DNA from: Streptomyces harbinensis
Lineage (GTDB): Bacteria; Actinomycetota; Actinomycetes; Streptomycetales; Streptomycetaceae
Assembly (NCBI RefSeq): GCF_900116145.1
Contig: NZ_FPAB01000001.1
Location: 434,001 to 498,000, forward strand
Reading direction: 5' to 3'
Length of the DNA: 64,000 bases
Shown one piece after another: positions 8,932-28,876 of this stretch. The notes beneath the pieces are model-generated. The model did no database searches. It had not been told where the DNA came from and saw nothing but the letters and a program-made list of their open reading frames with translations. Within the stretch, counting starts at the first letter, position 1. The number at the start of each line of letters is the position of its first letter. The position numbers and the translations under genes were made by a program.

Positions 8932-9294
8932 ATGTCACGTGGCGCGCGGTGGGGGGCGGCGGTCGGTGTCTCCGCCGTGGCGTTCGGGGTGGTGCTGTGG
9001 GTGGTGGCCGCCGATCCGTTCGGCTGGCTGCCGGAGGCCGAAGAGGTGCGCTGGGCGGTGGCCACCGCCTTCGCGGGCGCGGTCGCCGGGGCGGTCGGCA
9101 CGGCGGTGGCCTGGTGGGCGGGCCGGGAGACGGCCGCACCGCCGCGCGCCGGGGTGGGGATGACGGCCGTGGGCGAGGACCGGTCAAGGATCACGCAGCG
9201 CGTCACGCACGCGGGAGCGGGCGAGGTCTCGCTGGACGCCCGGGGTTCGGGCGAGGCGGAGATCTCCCAGTCGGCCGAGGAACGCCGCCCGTGA
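8932..9294 (+). CDS. Small two-helix membrane protein paired with a STAND ATPase
   Basis: The 120-residue protein is not assigned to a named family. It has two predicted membrane helices ([20 protein letters not shown] and [20 protein letters not shown]) separated by [14 protein letters not shown] cytosolic or external tail follows ([20 protein letters not shown], then [10 protein letters not shown]). The tail contains V-x-L-x-A-x-G-S-G-E-A-x-I-x-Q, which closely resembles the N-terminus of the next protein (V-R-A-E-G-S-G-D-A-R-I-E-Q). The stop overlaps the GTG of the ATPase gene by 4 nt, so the two are probably made together. It may anchor or sense for the ATPase; this is inference. Confidence 0.65.
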   Translation: MSRGARWGAAVGVSAVAFGVVLWVVAADPFGWLPEAEEVRWAVATAFAGAVAGAVGTAVAWWAGRETAAPPRAGVGMTAVGEDRSRITQRVTHAGAGEVSLDARGSGEAEISQSAEERRP

Positions 9295-11954
9295 CCGGCG
9301 TGGAGGTACGTGCCGAGGGCAGCGGCGACGCCCGGATCGAGCAGCACGTCCAGGTGCGGATCTCGGGACGCGGCTCCGAGGTCATCGGTCATCTGCCGGC
9401 GGTCGGCCGGACACTGGGGCGGGCGGCGGAACTCAGGACGGTGCGCGAGCAGCTGACGCGCCGCAACCCTGCTGCGGGCCCGCTGGTGGTGCACGGCCCG
9501 GCCGGGGCCGGGAAGACGCACCTGGTGCACGCGGCGGCGCAGGGAATCCGGCGGGAGGAGCGGCAGGGCCGGCGGTTCTCCGGCGAGATCGAGATCCGGA
9601 TCGACAACCGCACGCCCGAGCAGTACCCGCCCGCCCGGGCGCTGCGGCGGGTCGTGGACATCCTGGCGCACGCCCTGGACACCGAGGTCCCGGCGCGGCT
9701 CTCCGCCGAGGCGGCACAGGACCGGTACCGCGCCTGGCTGGCCGACTACAGCCGGCGGCACGGCGGGCGGCCGGTGCTGATCCTGGTGGACGGCGCCACC
9801 GACGCCGGACAGGTACGGCCGCTGCTCCCGCCGGACGGCGCCGGGGCGCTGGTGGTCACCAGCCGTACGCGACTGGCCGGCATCACTCCCCCGCCCGCTC
9901 TGGTGGAGGCCGGCCCGCTGGCGGCGCCGGACGCGGTGGCGCTGCTCGCCGCCGTCGTGGACACCGCGTCCCCGGGCTGGGAGCGGCGCGTCGCCCGCGA
10001 TCCGGAGTCGGCGCTGCGGGTGGCCGACCTGTGCGACCGGCTGCCGCTGGCGCTCACCCTGGCCGGCCGGGCGCTGGTGTCCGCCGAGCGGCTGACGGTG
10101 CGGGAACTGGCCCGGCGGCTGGCGGACTCGCCCCGGCGCGCGGCCGAACTGGACGACGGCGCACCGGGGATACGGGCGGCCCTCGACGTCTCGCGGCGGC
10201 TGCTGACGGCCGAGGACCGCTCCGTCCTGGAACTGCTGGACTGCCATCCCGGGCCCTTTCTGCACGTCGACGGCGTCGCGGCGCTCCTCGGCACCGAGGC
10301 CGAGCAGGCGGCCGGGGTGCTACGGCGGCTGCACGAGGTGCGCCTGCTGGAGGACGCCGGAACGTTCCGGCACGCGTACCGCATGCCGGGCCTCATCCGG
10401 CAGTTCGTGGCCGAGCGGGCCGCCGGTCTGTCGCAGGACCGGCGCGACCGCGCCCTGGCGCGGCTGCTGCGGAGCTACGCGGAGACCGCGCGGGTGGCCG
10501 ACCGCGCGCTGCACCGCGCGCCGCCCACCACGGACGGTGTTCCGCCAGGGGCCGGAGAGGTCCTGGACTCCCCGGAGACGGCACTGGCCTGGCTGGACGC
10601 GGAACGGCCCAACCTGGTGGCGGCCGTACCGCCCGGACTCGACCACCCCGACGGCGCCGTCCGGCACGACGCCATCGGGCTGACACGCGCGCTCACCGCG
10701 TTCCTCGATCTGCGCGGCCACCAGGAGGACTGGATCCTGACCCACCGGGCCGCAGCGCGGCGCGCGGCACGGGACGGTCACGGGGCGGACGCCGCCGTGC
10801 TGTGGCGGGAGCTGGGCCGGGTACTGCACCGGCAGGGCGATCTCGGCGCGACGCTGGAGTGCTACCGCAAGGCCTCCGCGGCCGGTACGGCGGGCGCTTC
10901 GGAGCAGGCTCGGCTGTACGCGTTGCTGACGCTCGCGTGCACCGAAGCGTACGGGCGGTCCGAATCCGAGCGTTGGGACGAGGGGGAACCGGCGGCCCTG
11001 CCGACCACGGCGGCGCAGTTGCCGGACGACCGGGGGCGGGCCGCCGTCCTGTTTCTGGCGGGTCTCGTCGAGGGACGGGCGGGTCGGATCGCGCAGGGTC
11101 TGGAGCAGCTGGCCACGGCCGAGAGACTGTTCCGCGAGCAGGACGACACCCACGGCCTGGCCCGTTGTTCGCTGGCCATCGGCAGGTACCGGCTCGCACA
11201 AGGGAACCTCGCCGGCGCCAGGAGCGCGTTCCAGCAGGCGTACCAGGCGGCCTCGTCCGGAGATCCGCTGGCCCGGGGTATGGCGCGGTACAACCTGGCG
11301 GTGCTGGACATCCGCGCCCGCAGGGTCCGGCAGGCGTACCTCTCGCTGGCGGAGGCGGCCGGGCTGTTCGCTTCGCTCGGGTCGCGGGAGGGCGAGCGGC
11401 TGGCGGAGAGGACCGCCGAACTGGAGCAGTTGCTGGGCGGCGTGTGGGGACGGCGGAAGCGGCTGCGTGCGGCGGAGCCGCTTGCCGTCCTGTACACCTG
11501 GCTGCTGCTGCCGCCGCTGGCGGCCGGGGCGGCGGCGTTGCGGGGCGCCCTGGACGCGTGGTCCGCCCCGGCGGACGACTGGGCCACCGCGCACGCCCTG
11601 CTCCCGACGTGGGCCGGAGAGCCGTCCGGGGAGGTGGAGGTGGGCGATACCGCCGCGCGCGGGCAGGCCATGGGGCTCTCGCTGTCCGGGCCCGAGCCCG
11701 AGCCGGAGCCGGAGCTGTTCGAGCCCGAGCCGTCGGCACCCGCGCCCTTCCGCGCCGTACGCTTCGCGCGCGCCGAGGACCGGGACGCCCGGGAGCCCGC
11801 CACGGAGGAGTCCGGTTCCTGGTCCGGCTACGACAGCGGGTCCTCGTACGACAGCGACCGGGAGGACTCCGCCACCTCCTCCGATTCCGCGTACGGCTCG
11901 TCGTACGGCTCCTCCGGCGACTCCGTTGCGGCCGATGACGACTACTGGCGCTGA
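9291..11954 (+). CDS. STAND-class NB-ARC-like ATPase with TPR repeats and acidic Ser-rich tail
   Basis: The 887-residue protein starts at GTG 9291, overlapping the upstream stop. In order: a short glycine-rich beta motif (VRAEGSGDARIEQHVQVRIS, about 5-25); an NB-ARC-like P-loop domain with Walker A GPAGAGKTHLV (about 69), Walker B PVLILVDGA (about 162), sensor LVVTSRTR and GLPL-like DRLPLALTLAG (about 250); and a winged-helix stretch (LDVSRRLLTAEDRSVLELLD). TPR-like helical repeats run from about 500 to 710 (ECYRKASAAG, AIGRYRLAQGNLAGARSAFQ, MARYNLAVLDIRA). A single hydrophobic segment sits at about 728-752 (LAVLYTWLLLPPLAAGAAAL). The tail has an EPEPEPEL run and ends in alternating Ser, Tyr, Gly and Asp. 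STAND proteins are ligand-gated switches used in signalling or antiviral defence. No effector enzyme domain is visible, so the output is unknown. The 3' end overlaps the convergent MMPL gene by 13 nt. Confidence 0.8.
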   Translation: MTGVEVRAEGSGDARIEQHVQVRISGRGSEVIGHLPAVGRTLGRAAELRTVREQLTRRNPAAGPLVVHGPAGAGKTHLVHAAAQGIRREERQGRRFSGEIEIRIDNRTPEQYPPARALRRVVDILAHALDTEVPARLSAEAAQDRYRAWLADYSRRHGGRPVLILVDGATDAGQVRPLLPPDGAGALVVTSRTRLAGITPPPALVEAGPLAAPDAVALLAAVVDTASPGWERRVARDPESALRVADLCDRLPLALTLAGRALVSAERLTVRELARRLADSPRRAAELDDGAPGIRAALDVSRRLLTAEDRSVLELLDCHPGPFLHVDGVAALLGTEAEQAAGVLRRLHEVRLLEDAGTFRHAYRMPGLIRQFVAERAAGLSQDRRDRALARLLRSYAETARVADRALHRAPPTTDGVPPGAGEVLDSPETALAWLDAERPNLVAAVPPGLDHPDGAVRHDAIGLTRALTAFLDLRGHQEDWILTHRAAARRAARDGHGADAAVLWRELGRVLHRQGDLGATLECYRKASAAGTAGASEQARLYALLTLACTEAYGRSESERWDEGEPAALPTTAAQLPDDRGRAAVLFLAGLVEGRAGRIAQGLEQLATAERLFREQDDTHGLARCSLAIGRYRLAQGNLAGARSAFQQAYQAASSGDPLARGMARYNLAVLDIRARRVRQAYLSLAEAAGLFASLGSREGERLAERTAELEQLLGGVWGRRKRLRAAEPLAVLYTWLLLPPLAAGAAALRGALDAWSAPADDWATAHALLPTWAGEPSGEVEVGDTAARGQAMGLSLSGPEPEPEPELFEPEPSAPAPFRAVRFARAEDRDAREPATEESGSWSGYDSGSSYDSDREDSATSSDSAYGSSYGSSGDSVAADDDYWR

Positions 11955-14131
11955 TTCCCGCTCCCCCGGTGCGCCTCCTCCAGGCGCTTGCCCTCGATGT
12001 CCGGGTCGGGCAGGTGGCGGAACCAGCGCGGATGGGACCAGATACGGCCTCCGACCAGGGCCATCACCGCCGGGACCAGGGTGAGCCGTACCACGAACGC
12101 GTCCAGCAGGACGCCGATGGCGAAGCTGAAACCGATCGCCTTGATGGTCGGGTCGCTGGTGAACATAAAAGCCAGAAAGATGCAGAACATGATCAATGCC
12201 GCAGCTGTGACCACCCGTGCCGAATGCGACATACCGCGCACCACCGCGCCGCGCGCGTCGCCGGTCCGTGAGTAGTCCTCCTTGATGCGCGAGACGACGA
12301 AGACCTCGTAGTCGCTGGAGAGTCCGAAGATGATCGCCAGCATGATGATCGGCAGGAAGCTGACGGTCTCGGCGGGCACGATGCTGAACAGGTGCCGCCC
12401 CCAGCCCCATTGGAAGAGGGCGACCTGGGCGCCGAAGGCGGCGAGGATCGACAGCAGGAAGCCGAGCACCGACTTGAGCGGGACGAAGAAGGTGCGGAAG
12501 GCGAAGGTCAGCAGGATGAGGGCCAGTCCGACGACCACGATCAGGAAGACGGGCAGCGCGGAGGAGAGTTTGGCGGAGACGTCGATGTTGGAGGCGGTGT
12601 TGCCGCCCACCAGGATGGTGGCGCCGGTGCTGCCCTCGATGGCGGCGCGGTCGTCGCGGATGCGGTGCACCAGGCTGGTGGTCTCGGGGTCGTTCGGTCC
12701 GCTCTGCGGGGTGACCTGGATGACGGAGACGCCGCCTTCCATGGTGAGCGGCTGCACGGCGGCCACGTCGGGCAGCTTGCCGAGGGCGGCCATCAGCTGA
12801 TCGGTCCGGCGCTGTTCCGTCACCCCGTCCGCGACGATGAGCAGCGGGCCGTTGGCGCCGACCCCGAAGCCCTCCGTGATCAGGTCGTACGCCTGGCGCT
12901 GGGTGTTGGAGGTGGGCTGGGAGGCGCCGCTGGGCAGTCCGAGCCGCATGTGGGTGGCGGGCAGGGCCATCACCGCGAGCAGCAGCACGCCGAGGATCAG
13001 CACCGGGACCCGGTGCCGTACGACGAAGGCGCCCCAGCGGGCGCCCCGGTGCTCCTCGGGCGCGGTGGCGGCGGTGCGCGCGGTGCGCTCCAGGTGGGCG
13101 TGCAGCCGGCGGGGGCGGCTGATGAACTGCACGATCCTCGGCCCGGCGAAGCCCAGCATGGCGGGCAGCAGGGTCAGCGCGATCAGCATGGCGATCAGTA
13201 CCGCCCCGGCAGCCGCCAGGCCCATCACGGCGAGGAACGGGATGCCGACCACCGACAGCCCGCACAGCGCGATGATCACGGTGAGGGCGGCGAAGACGAC
13301 GGCGCTGCCCGCGGTCCCGACCGAGAGGGCGACGGAGTCCTCCGGGTCCATGCCGCGCAGCACGTGGTTGCGGTGCCGGTAGAGGACGAACAGGCCGTAG
13401 TCGATGCCGCAGGAGAGCCCGAGCATGATGGCGACGGTGGTGGAGGCGGTGGCGACGTTCACCACGGCGGCGAACGCGGTGACGGCCATGATGGTGATCA
13501 GCACGCCGAGGACGGCGGTGACGATCGGCATACCGGCCGCCACCAGCGAGCCGAAGGTGATCAGCAGGATGATCAGGGCGACGACGACGCCGACGAGTTC
13601 GGGGCCTTCGGAGGGTGCGGTGGTCCAGCCGGGGAAGACGCTGCCGGAGTAGGCGACGTGGACGCCGGCGGCCTCGGCGGGCTGGACCGCGCGCTTCACG
13701 TCGTCCAGCGTCGAGGAGTTCACGCTGCCGGGCGGCACCGTGTACTGGACGGAGCCGAGTCCGATGGTGCCGTCCGGTGAGGTCGCGCCGCCCTGGAAGG
13801 GGTCGGTGACCTCGGCGACCTGGTCCACCTTCCGCAGGTTGGCCACCGCCTGCTCGATCCCGTCGCGCTGCCGGGTGTCGGTGATGCGCGCGTTCTCCTC
13901 GGCGGCGAAGACGACCTGGGTCTGGCCGCCGCTCAGCGCCGGGACGCGCTGGGCGAGCAGGTCGGTGGCGCGCTGCGACTCGGTGCCCGGGATGGTGAAG
14001 TTGTCGTTGGTCTTGCCGCCACTGGTGACCGCGGCGCCGATGGTGAGGACCGCGATCAGCAGCCAGAGCGCCAGCACAATCCGGCGGTGCCGGAAGGACC
14101 ACCTTCCGATACGGAACAAGAACGTGGACAT
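11942..14131 (-). CDS. MMPL/RND-family transporter
   Basis: The 729-residue protein has the MMPL double layout: an N-terminal helix (RRIVLALWLLIAVLTIGAAV), a large extracellular loop, and two five- or six-helix blocks (about 175-330 and 525-710). Loop motifs include TQVVFAAEENARITD. The proton-relay type helix is GLSCGIDYGLFVLYRHRNHV, mirrored in the second half by IFGLSSDYEVFVVSRIKEDY. The family exports lipids, siderophores or drugs using the proton gradient. It lies two genes downstream of the NRPS-PKS on the same strand and could export its product, but a 120-nt gap and the intervening MFS gene leave this open. The start is ATG 14131 (MSTFLFRIGRW) with GGAAGGAA upstream. Confidence 0.9.
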   Translation of the reverse strand: MSTFLFRIGRWSFRHRRIVLALWLLIAVLTIGAAVTSGGKTNDNFTIPGTESQRATDLLAQRVPALSGGQTQVVFAAEENARITDTRQRDGIEQAVANLRKVDQVAEVTDPFQGGATSPDGTIGLGSVQYTVPPGSVNSSTLDDVKRAVQPAEAAGVHVAYSGSVFPGWTTAPSEGPELVGVVVALIILLITFGSLVAAGMPIVTAVLGVLITIMAVTAFAAVVNVATASTTVAIMLGLSCGIDYGLFVLYRHRNHVLRGMDPEDSVALSVGTAGSAVVFAALTVIIALCGLSVVGIPFLAVMGLAAAGAVLIAMLIALTLLPAMLGFAGPRIVQFISRPRRLHAHLERTARTAATAPEEHRGARWGAFVVRHRVPVLILGVLLLAVMALPATHMRLGLPSGASQPTSNTQRQAYDLITEGFGVGANGPLLIVADGVTEQRRTDQLMAALGKLPDVAAVQPLTMEGGVSVIQVTPQSGPNDPETTSLVHRIRDDRAAIEGSTGATILVGGNTASNIDVSAKLSSALPVFLIVVVGLALILLTFAFRTFFVPLKSVLGFLLSILAAFGAQVALFQWGWGRHLFSIVPAETVSFLPIIMLAIIFGLSSDYEVFVVSRIKEDYSRTGDARGAVVRGMSHSARVVTAAALIMFCIFLAFMFTSDPTIKAIGFSFAIGVLLDAFVVRLTLVPAVMALVGGRIWSHPRWFRHLPDPDIEGKRLEEAHRGSGNQRQ

Positions 14132-14251
14132 GGTGTTCCTTCCCGGCCGGTGCAGATCACAGGCGATCATGCCCGGACAGGGAGGTACGGGACATTCACG
14201 ACACGCGGCGGACCGCCGTCACGCCGCGGTGCCGGCGCGCCGCGCGGGCGG

Positions 14252-15505
14252 TCACCGGGCGCCGGCGGGCGGTTCCTGCTTCCGGGCGGCGGACGCGGGC
14301 GCGGGCGCGGCGGCGGGCGGCGGGACGGGGCCCTCGGTCAGCGGGGTGGTACGGGTGAGGGCCAGGACGGCGAGCAGGGCCAGCGCGTACAGTCCGGCCA
14401 GCAGCTGAAAGCCGAGGGTGAACGACCCGGTACTGTCCTTGATCGTGCCGAGGGCGGAAATGGCCGCGAAACCGCCCGCGTTGGCGCAGAAGTTTCCGAA
14501 GCCGGAGCTGAAGCCGGCCGTGCGCTGGCCGAGATAGTGCAGCCCCACCCCGAACAGCGGGCCGAAGTACAACTGTACGAACAGCGCGTTCACCCCGATC
14601 ACCGCCAGCAGCGGCAGCACCCCGCCCACCAGCGGCAGGACGGCGAGCGAGGCGCACAGCGCGGTCAGCGCGACGGCGATGACCAGCAGCGGGCGGCCGA
14701 GCCGGTCGGAGAGCCAGCCGCCGAGCAGATTCGACGGGGCGGTGATCAGCGCGCTGGTGGCCGCGATCGCCCCGGCCCCCGCGAGCGACATGGCGTGCTC
14801 GGCCACCAGATAGCTGGGCAGCCAGAACGCGAGCCCCTGCGCCGTGGCGAGACGTGCGAACTGGATGACACCGATCAGCCACAGCGCCGGGTGTCCGAAC
14901 AGCCGTCGCACCTCGGCGAGCCGGGGGAACGCGCCCGGCTCGCGGTGCGGATCGGTGCCCACCCGGTGGTAGAGCAGCGCCCACAGCACTCCGGTACCAC
15001 CGAAGATCACGAACAGCCAGCGCCAGCCCAGCGGACCGACCGCCAGTGGCCCCAGGATGTTCAGCAGGACGCTGGAGGCGAACCCGCCGGCCACGTACAG
15101 ACCCATCGCCGTCGCCTTGCGGTCGGCCGGGAACTGCTCCCTGATGAGCATCATCCCCGGCGCGAAGATCAGCGAGCGGAACAGGCCCGACACCGCCTGC
15201 ACCGCCAGCAGCCAGCCGTACGGGTGCACGACGGCGAAGGCCAGTGACATGGCGTTGGTGCCCAGCACCCCGGCGCAGAACAGCTTCTTGGGCGAGTAAC
15301 GGTCGGTCAGCCAGCCGGCGGGCACCTGCATCAGCGCGTACACCAGGGTCGCGGCGGCGGCGAGCTGACCGGCCTGGGCGAATGACAGCCCCAGGTCCTC
15401 GCGGATGAGCGGCAGGAACAGGGATATCCCGCCCATCCCCAGCGCCTGGCTGCTCTGCCCGAGCACGATCAGCCAGGTGTCCGCTCTGCCGCTCCCCCGT
15501 GCCAT
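14252..15505 (-). CDS. MFS transporter, probable metabolite exporter
   Basis: The 417-residue protein has about 12 predicted helices. MFS motif A is present after helix 2 as GWLTDRYSPKKLF, and a second copy appears in the second half as GGWLSDRLGRPLL. The start is ATG 15505 (MARGSGRADTWLIVLGQSSQ). It lies 66 nt downstream of the NRPS-PKS gene on the same strand, so co-transcription and export of that product are likely; this is context-based. The C-terminal tail is rich in Ala and Pro (PPPAAAPAPASAARKQEPP). Drug efflux or nutrient uptake cannot be ruled out. Confidence 0.88.
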   Translation of the reverse strand: MARGSGRADTWLIVLGQSSQALGMGGISLFLPLIREDLGLSFAQAGQLAAAATLVYALMQVPAGWLTDRYSPKKLFCAGVLGTNAMSLAFAVVHPYGWLLAVQAVSGLFRSLIFAPGMMLIREQFPADRKATAMGLYVAGGFASSVLLNILGPLAVGPLGWRWLFVIFGGTGVLWALLYHRVGTDPHREPGAFPRLAEVRRLFGHPALWLIGVIQFARLATAQGLAFWLPSYLVAEHAMSLAGAGAIAATSALITAPSNLLGGWLSDRLGRPLLVIAVALTALCASLAVLPLVGGVLPLLAVIGVNALFVQLYFGPLFGVGLHYLGQRTAGFSSGFGNFCANAGGFAAISALGTIKDSTGSFTLGFQLLAGLYALALLAVLALTRTTPLTEGPVPPPAAAPAPASAARKQEPPAGAR

Positions 15506-15571
15506 GACCGTCCCTCGCCCGCCGCTCGCCTGCCGTCCGGCTCGTCGTCCGTCCGCTGCCGCCGCCCGACC

Positions 15572-27286
<11,715 letters not shown>

Positions 27287-27439
27287 GTGCGCTTCTCTCC
27301 CCCTCGCCCCCGGGCGGGCCGCGGTCGGGCGGCCGGTCGGTGATCGCCGGGGTGGTTCTGCGTGCATGATCCAGCACATCAGCCCGCAGATAAAGGTCTG
27401 GTCAAATGCGAGGTGAGGGGCCTATTCTGGCGGAGATTC
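27287..27439. other. Divergent intergenic region between the NRPS-PKS and B12-operon leaders
   Basis: This stretch presumably holds the promoters for both directions. It is less GC-rich around 27385-27430. Plus-strand TATTCT (27422-27427) could be a -10 for the riboswitch transcript, and TTGACC on the minus strand (27399-27404) could be a -35 for the megasynthase gene; neither has a convincing partner element. An inverted repeat GGCGGAGATTCCGCC begins near 27429. No operator for a cluster-situated regulator was recognised. Confidence 0.3.
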
Positions 27440-27640
27440 CGCCTTTCGGGGGATGGATAACTTCATGCGTTGACGACCGAGGGAAGCCGGTGCGAATCCG
27501 GCGCTGACCTGCAACCGTGTGCGGCGTACCGCGTCGCGAGTCGGATCACTCGGCTCGCCGGCGTGAACACCTGCTTCTCACTGTCACGGTCCGCAGCGTG
27601 GAGCCCTCAGCCGTCCCGGCCTGTCGGCCCCTGCCGCTTT
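27440..27640 (+). promoter_or_regulatory. Second cobalamin riboswitch, heading the ECF/B12-capture operon
   Basis: The leader contains the cobalamin aptamer core in order: GAGGGAAGCCGGTGCGAATC (27479-27498), CCGGCGCTGACCTGCAACCG and TG. A B12-box-like stretch with GAGTCGGATCACTCGGCTCG then lies near 27537-27556. The box is more divergent than in the metE leader. The first gene starts at 27731. Because the downstream operon encodes an ECF transporter plus secreted proteins resembling B12 carriers, the riboswitch supports cobalamin or corrinoid as the substrate and predicts repression when B12 is plentiful. Edges are approximate. Confidence 0.85.
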
Positions 27641-27730
27641 CTTCACCGAAAAGCGCGCCAGGGGTCTTCTCGTGCGGGTGGATGCCCGGGCCCCGCCACG
27701 CGCCGTGCCGGTCCGATGGAAAGGCATCCG

Positions 27731-28876
27731 ATGCCCGTCGCCCGCGCCCGCGCCCGCGCCCGCGCCACGGTCGCCTGCCTGTTGCTGGCCCTGCTCGCCA
27801 CGCTGTCCGGGGCGGCCGGTACGGCGGCGGCCTCGGCACCGGCCGGACGGGCGGCGGTCGCGGGCACCCCCGGGTTCTGCCCGGACAGCAGCGGCGTCAC
27901 CGTGGTGGTCGACTTCCAGCGGCTGGGCGGCGGCCGGGTCGTGCGGTGCGCGCCCGGACCGCAGGCGGACGGCCTGGCCGCGCTGCGCAACGCCGGCTTC
28001 GAGGTGGGCGGCACCACCCGGTGGGGCGACGCGTTCATCTGCCGCATCAACGGCCGTCCGGGCACCGACACCGAGAGCTGTGTGGACACCCCGCCCGCCA
28101 CCGCGTACTGGTCGTACTGGCACGCGCCCAATGGCGGCGACTGGACGTACAGCCAGCGCGGCGCCACCTACCGCACCCCGCCCGAGGGCAGCATCGAGGG
28201 CTGGTCCTTCGTCCTGACCGAGGACGAGGACGAGATGGCCGCACCGCCCGGCGTCGCCCCGCAGCGCCCGGCCGACAACGGCGGCGGTGCGGGCGGCGGC
28301 GGCTCCGCGGACGCCGGCGGTGCGGGCGGTGGCGGTGGTGCGGGCGGCAGTCCCTCCGGCGGCGGCTCCGGCTCCCCGGGCGGCGCGGCCGGTGGCGCGG
28401 GCGGCTCCGGGAGCGACGCCGCCGCGGGTGGCGCGGCGGCCGGCGGCCAGGACGGTGCGGCGGCCGGCTCCCCCGGCCAGCCGGCCCCCGACGGCTCCGG
28501 CTCCCCGGGCGACGACGCCGCACCCGGTACCGGTGACGGCGAGGACCCCGAGGCGGCGGACCGGGAGGACGCCGAGGACGCCCGGGACGAGGACGCGACC
28601 GAGGAGGACGCCGCGGAAGAGGCCGCGGAGCCGGACGGCGACGGGGAAGCCTCCCCGGGCCCGGCGCCCACCGAGGCCCCCGGCTGGAGCGGCACCGACG
28701 AGGGCCTCGACCCGGCCGCCGGCGCCGGTTCCGGCGGCCCGTCCACCGGCACCCTGGCCGCCGTCGGCCTGGCCACCGCCCTGGCGGCCGGCGCCGGGTT
28801 CACCGCCTGGCGGCGCCGCGCGGCAGCCGCCTCCGCCGCACCGGCGGGCTCCGACGGGGCGGCCGGCGACCAGTGA
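27731..28876 (+). CDS. Secreted, membrane-anchored protein with DUF4430/transcobalamin-beta-like domain
   Basis: The 381-residue protein has an Arg/Ala-rich n-region (ARARARARAT) and a signal helix (VACLLLALLATLSGAAGTAA). A beta domain at about 45-165 contains DGLAALRNAGFEVGGT, RWGDAFICRINGRPG and AYWSYWHAPNGGDWTYS. This pattern (helix, WG-x-[FY]-I-x-x-I-N-G, then YW) resembles DUF4430 and the C-terminal beta domain of transcobalamin. A Gly/Ala-rich and then Asp/Glu-rich spacer runs from about 180 to 320. A C-terminal helix (LAAVGLATALAAGAGFTAWR) with an RRR stop-transfer follows, so it is probably held at the membrane with the beta domain outside. The start is ATG 27731, 6 nt after GGAAAGG. 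The stop overlaps the next GTG by 4 nt. Ligand binding is inferred from the operon. Confidence 0.75.
   Translation: MPVARARARARATVACLLLALLATLSGAAGTAAASAPAGRAAVAGTPGFCPDSSGVTVVVDFQRLGGGRVVRCAPGPQADGLAALRNAGFEVGGTTRWGDAFICRINGRPGTDTESCVDTPPATAYWSYWHAPNGGDWTYSQRGATYRTPPEGSIEGWSFVLTEDEDEMAAPPGVAPQRPADNGGGAGGGGSADAGGAGGGGGAGGSPSGGGSGSPGGAAGGAGGSGSDAAAGGAAAGGQDGAAAGSPGQPAPDGSGSPGDDAAPGTGDGEDPEAADREDAEDARDEDATEEDAAEEAAEPDGDGEASPGPAPTEAPGWSGTDEGLDPAAGAGSGGPSTGTLAAVGLATALAAGAGFTAWRRRAAAASAAPAGSDGAAGDQ

Noticed and set aside
12392..13780. 462-codon plus-strand frame opposite the MMPL gene
   Set aside because: Asp/Gly/His-rich composition, no family motif, and the opposite strand encodes a clear transporter.
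10320..14102. 1260-codon minus-strand frame spanning the STAND and MMPL genes
   Set aside because: It crosses two convincing genes in another frame, and its Arg/Pro/Gly-rich translation shows no domain.
27735..27770. CG-rich short repeats (cgcccg units) considered as a tandem-repeat locus
   Set aside because: They simply encode the Arg-Ala n-region of a signal peptide in phase with the frame.
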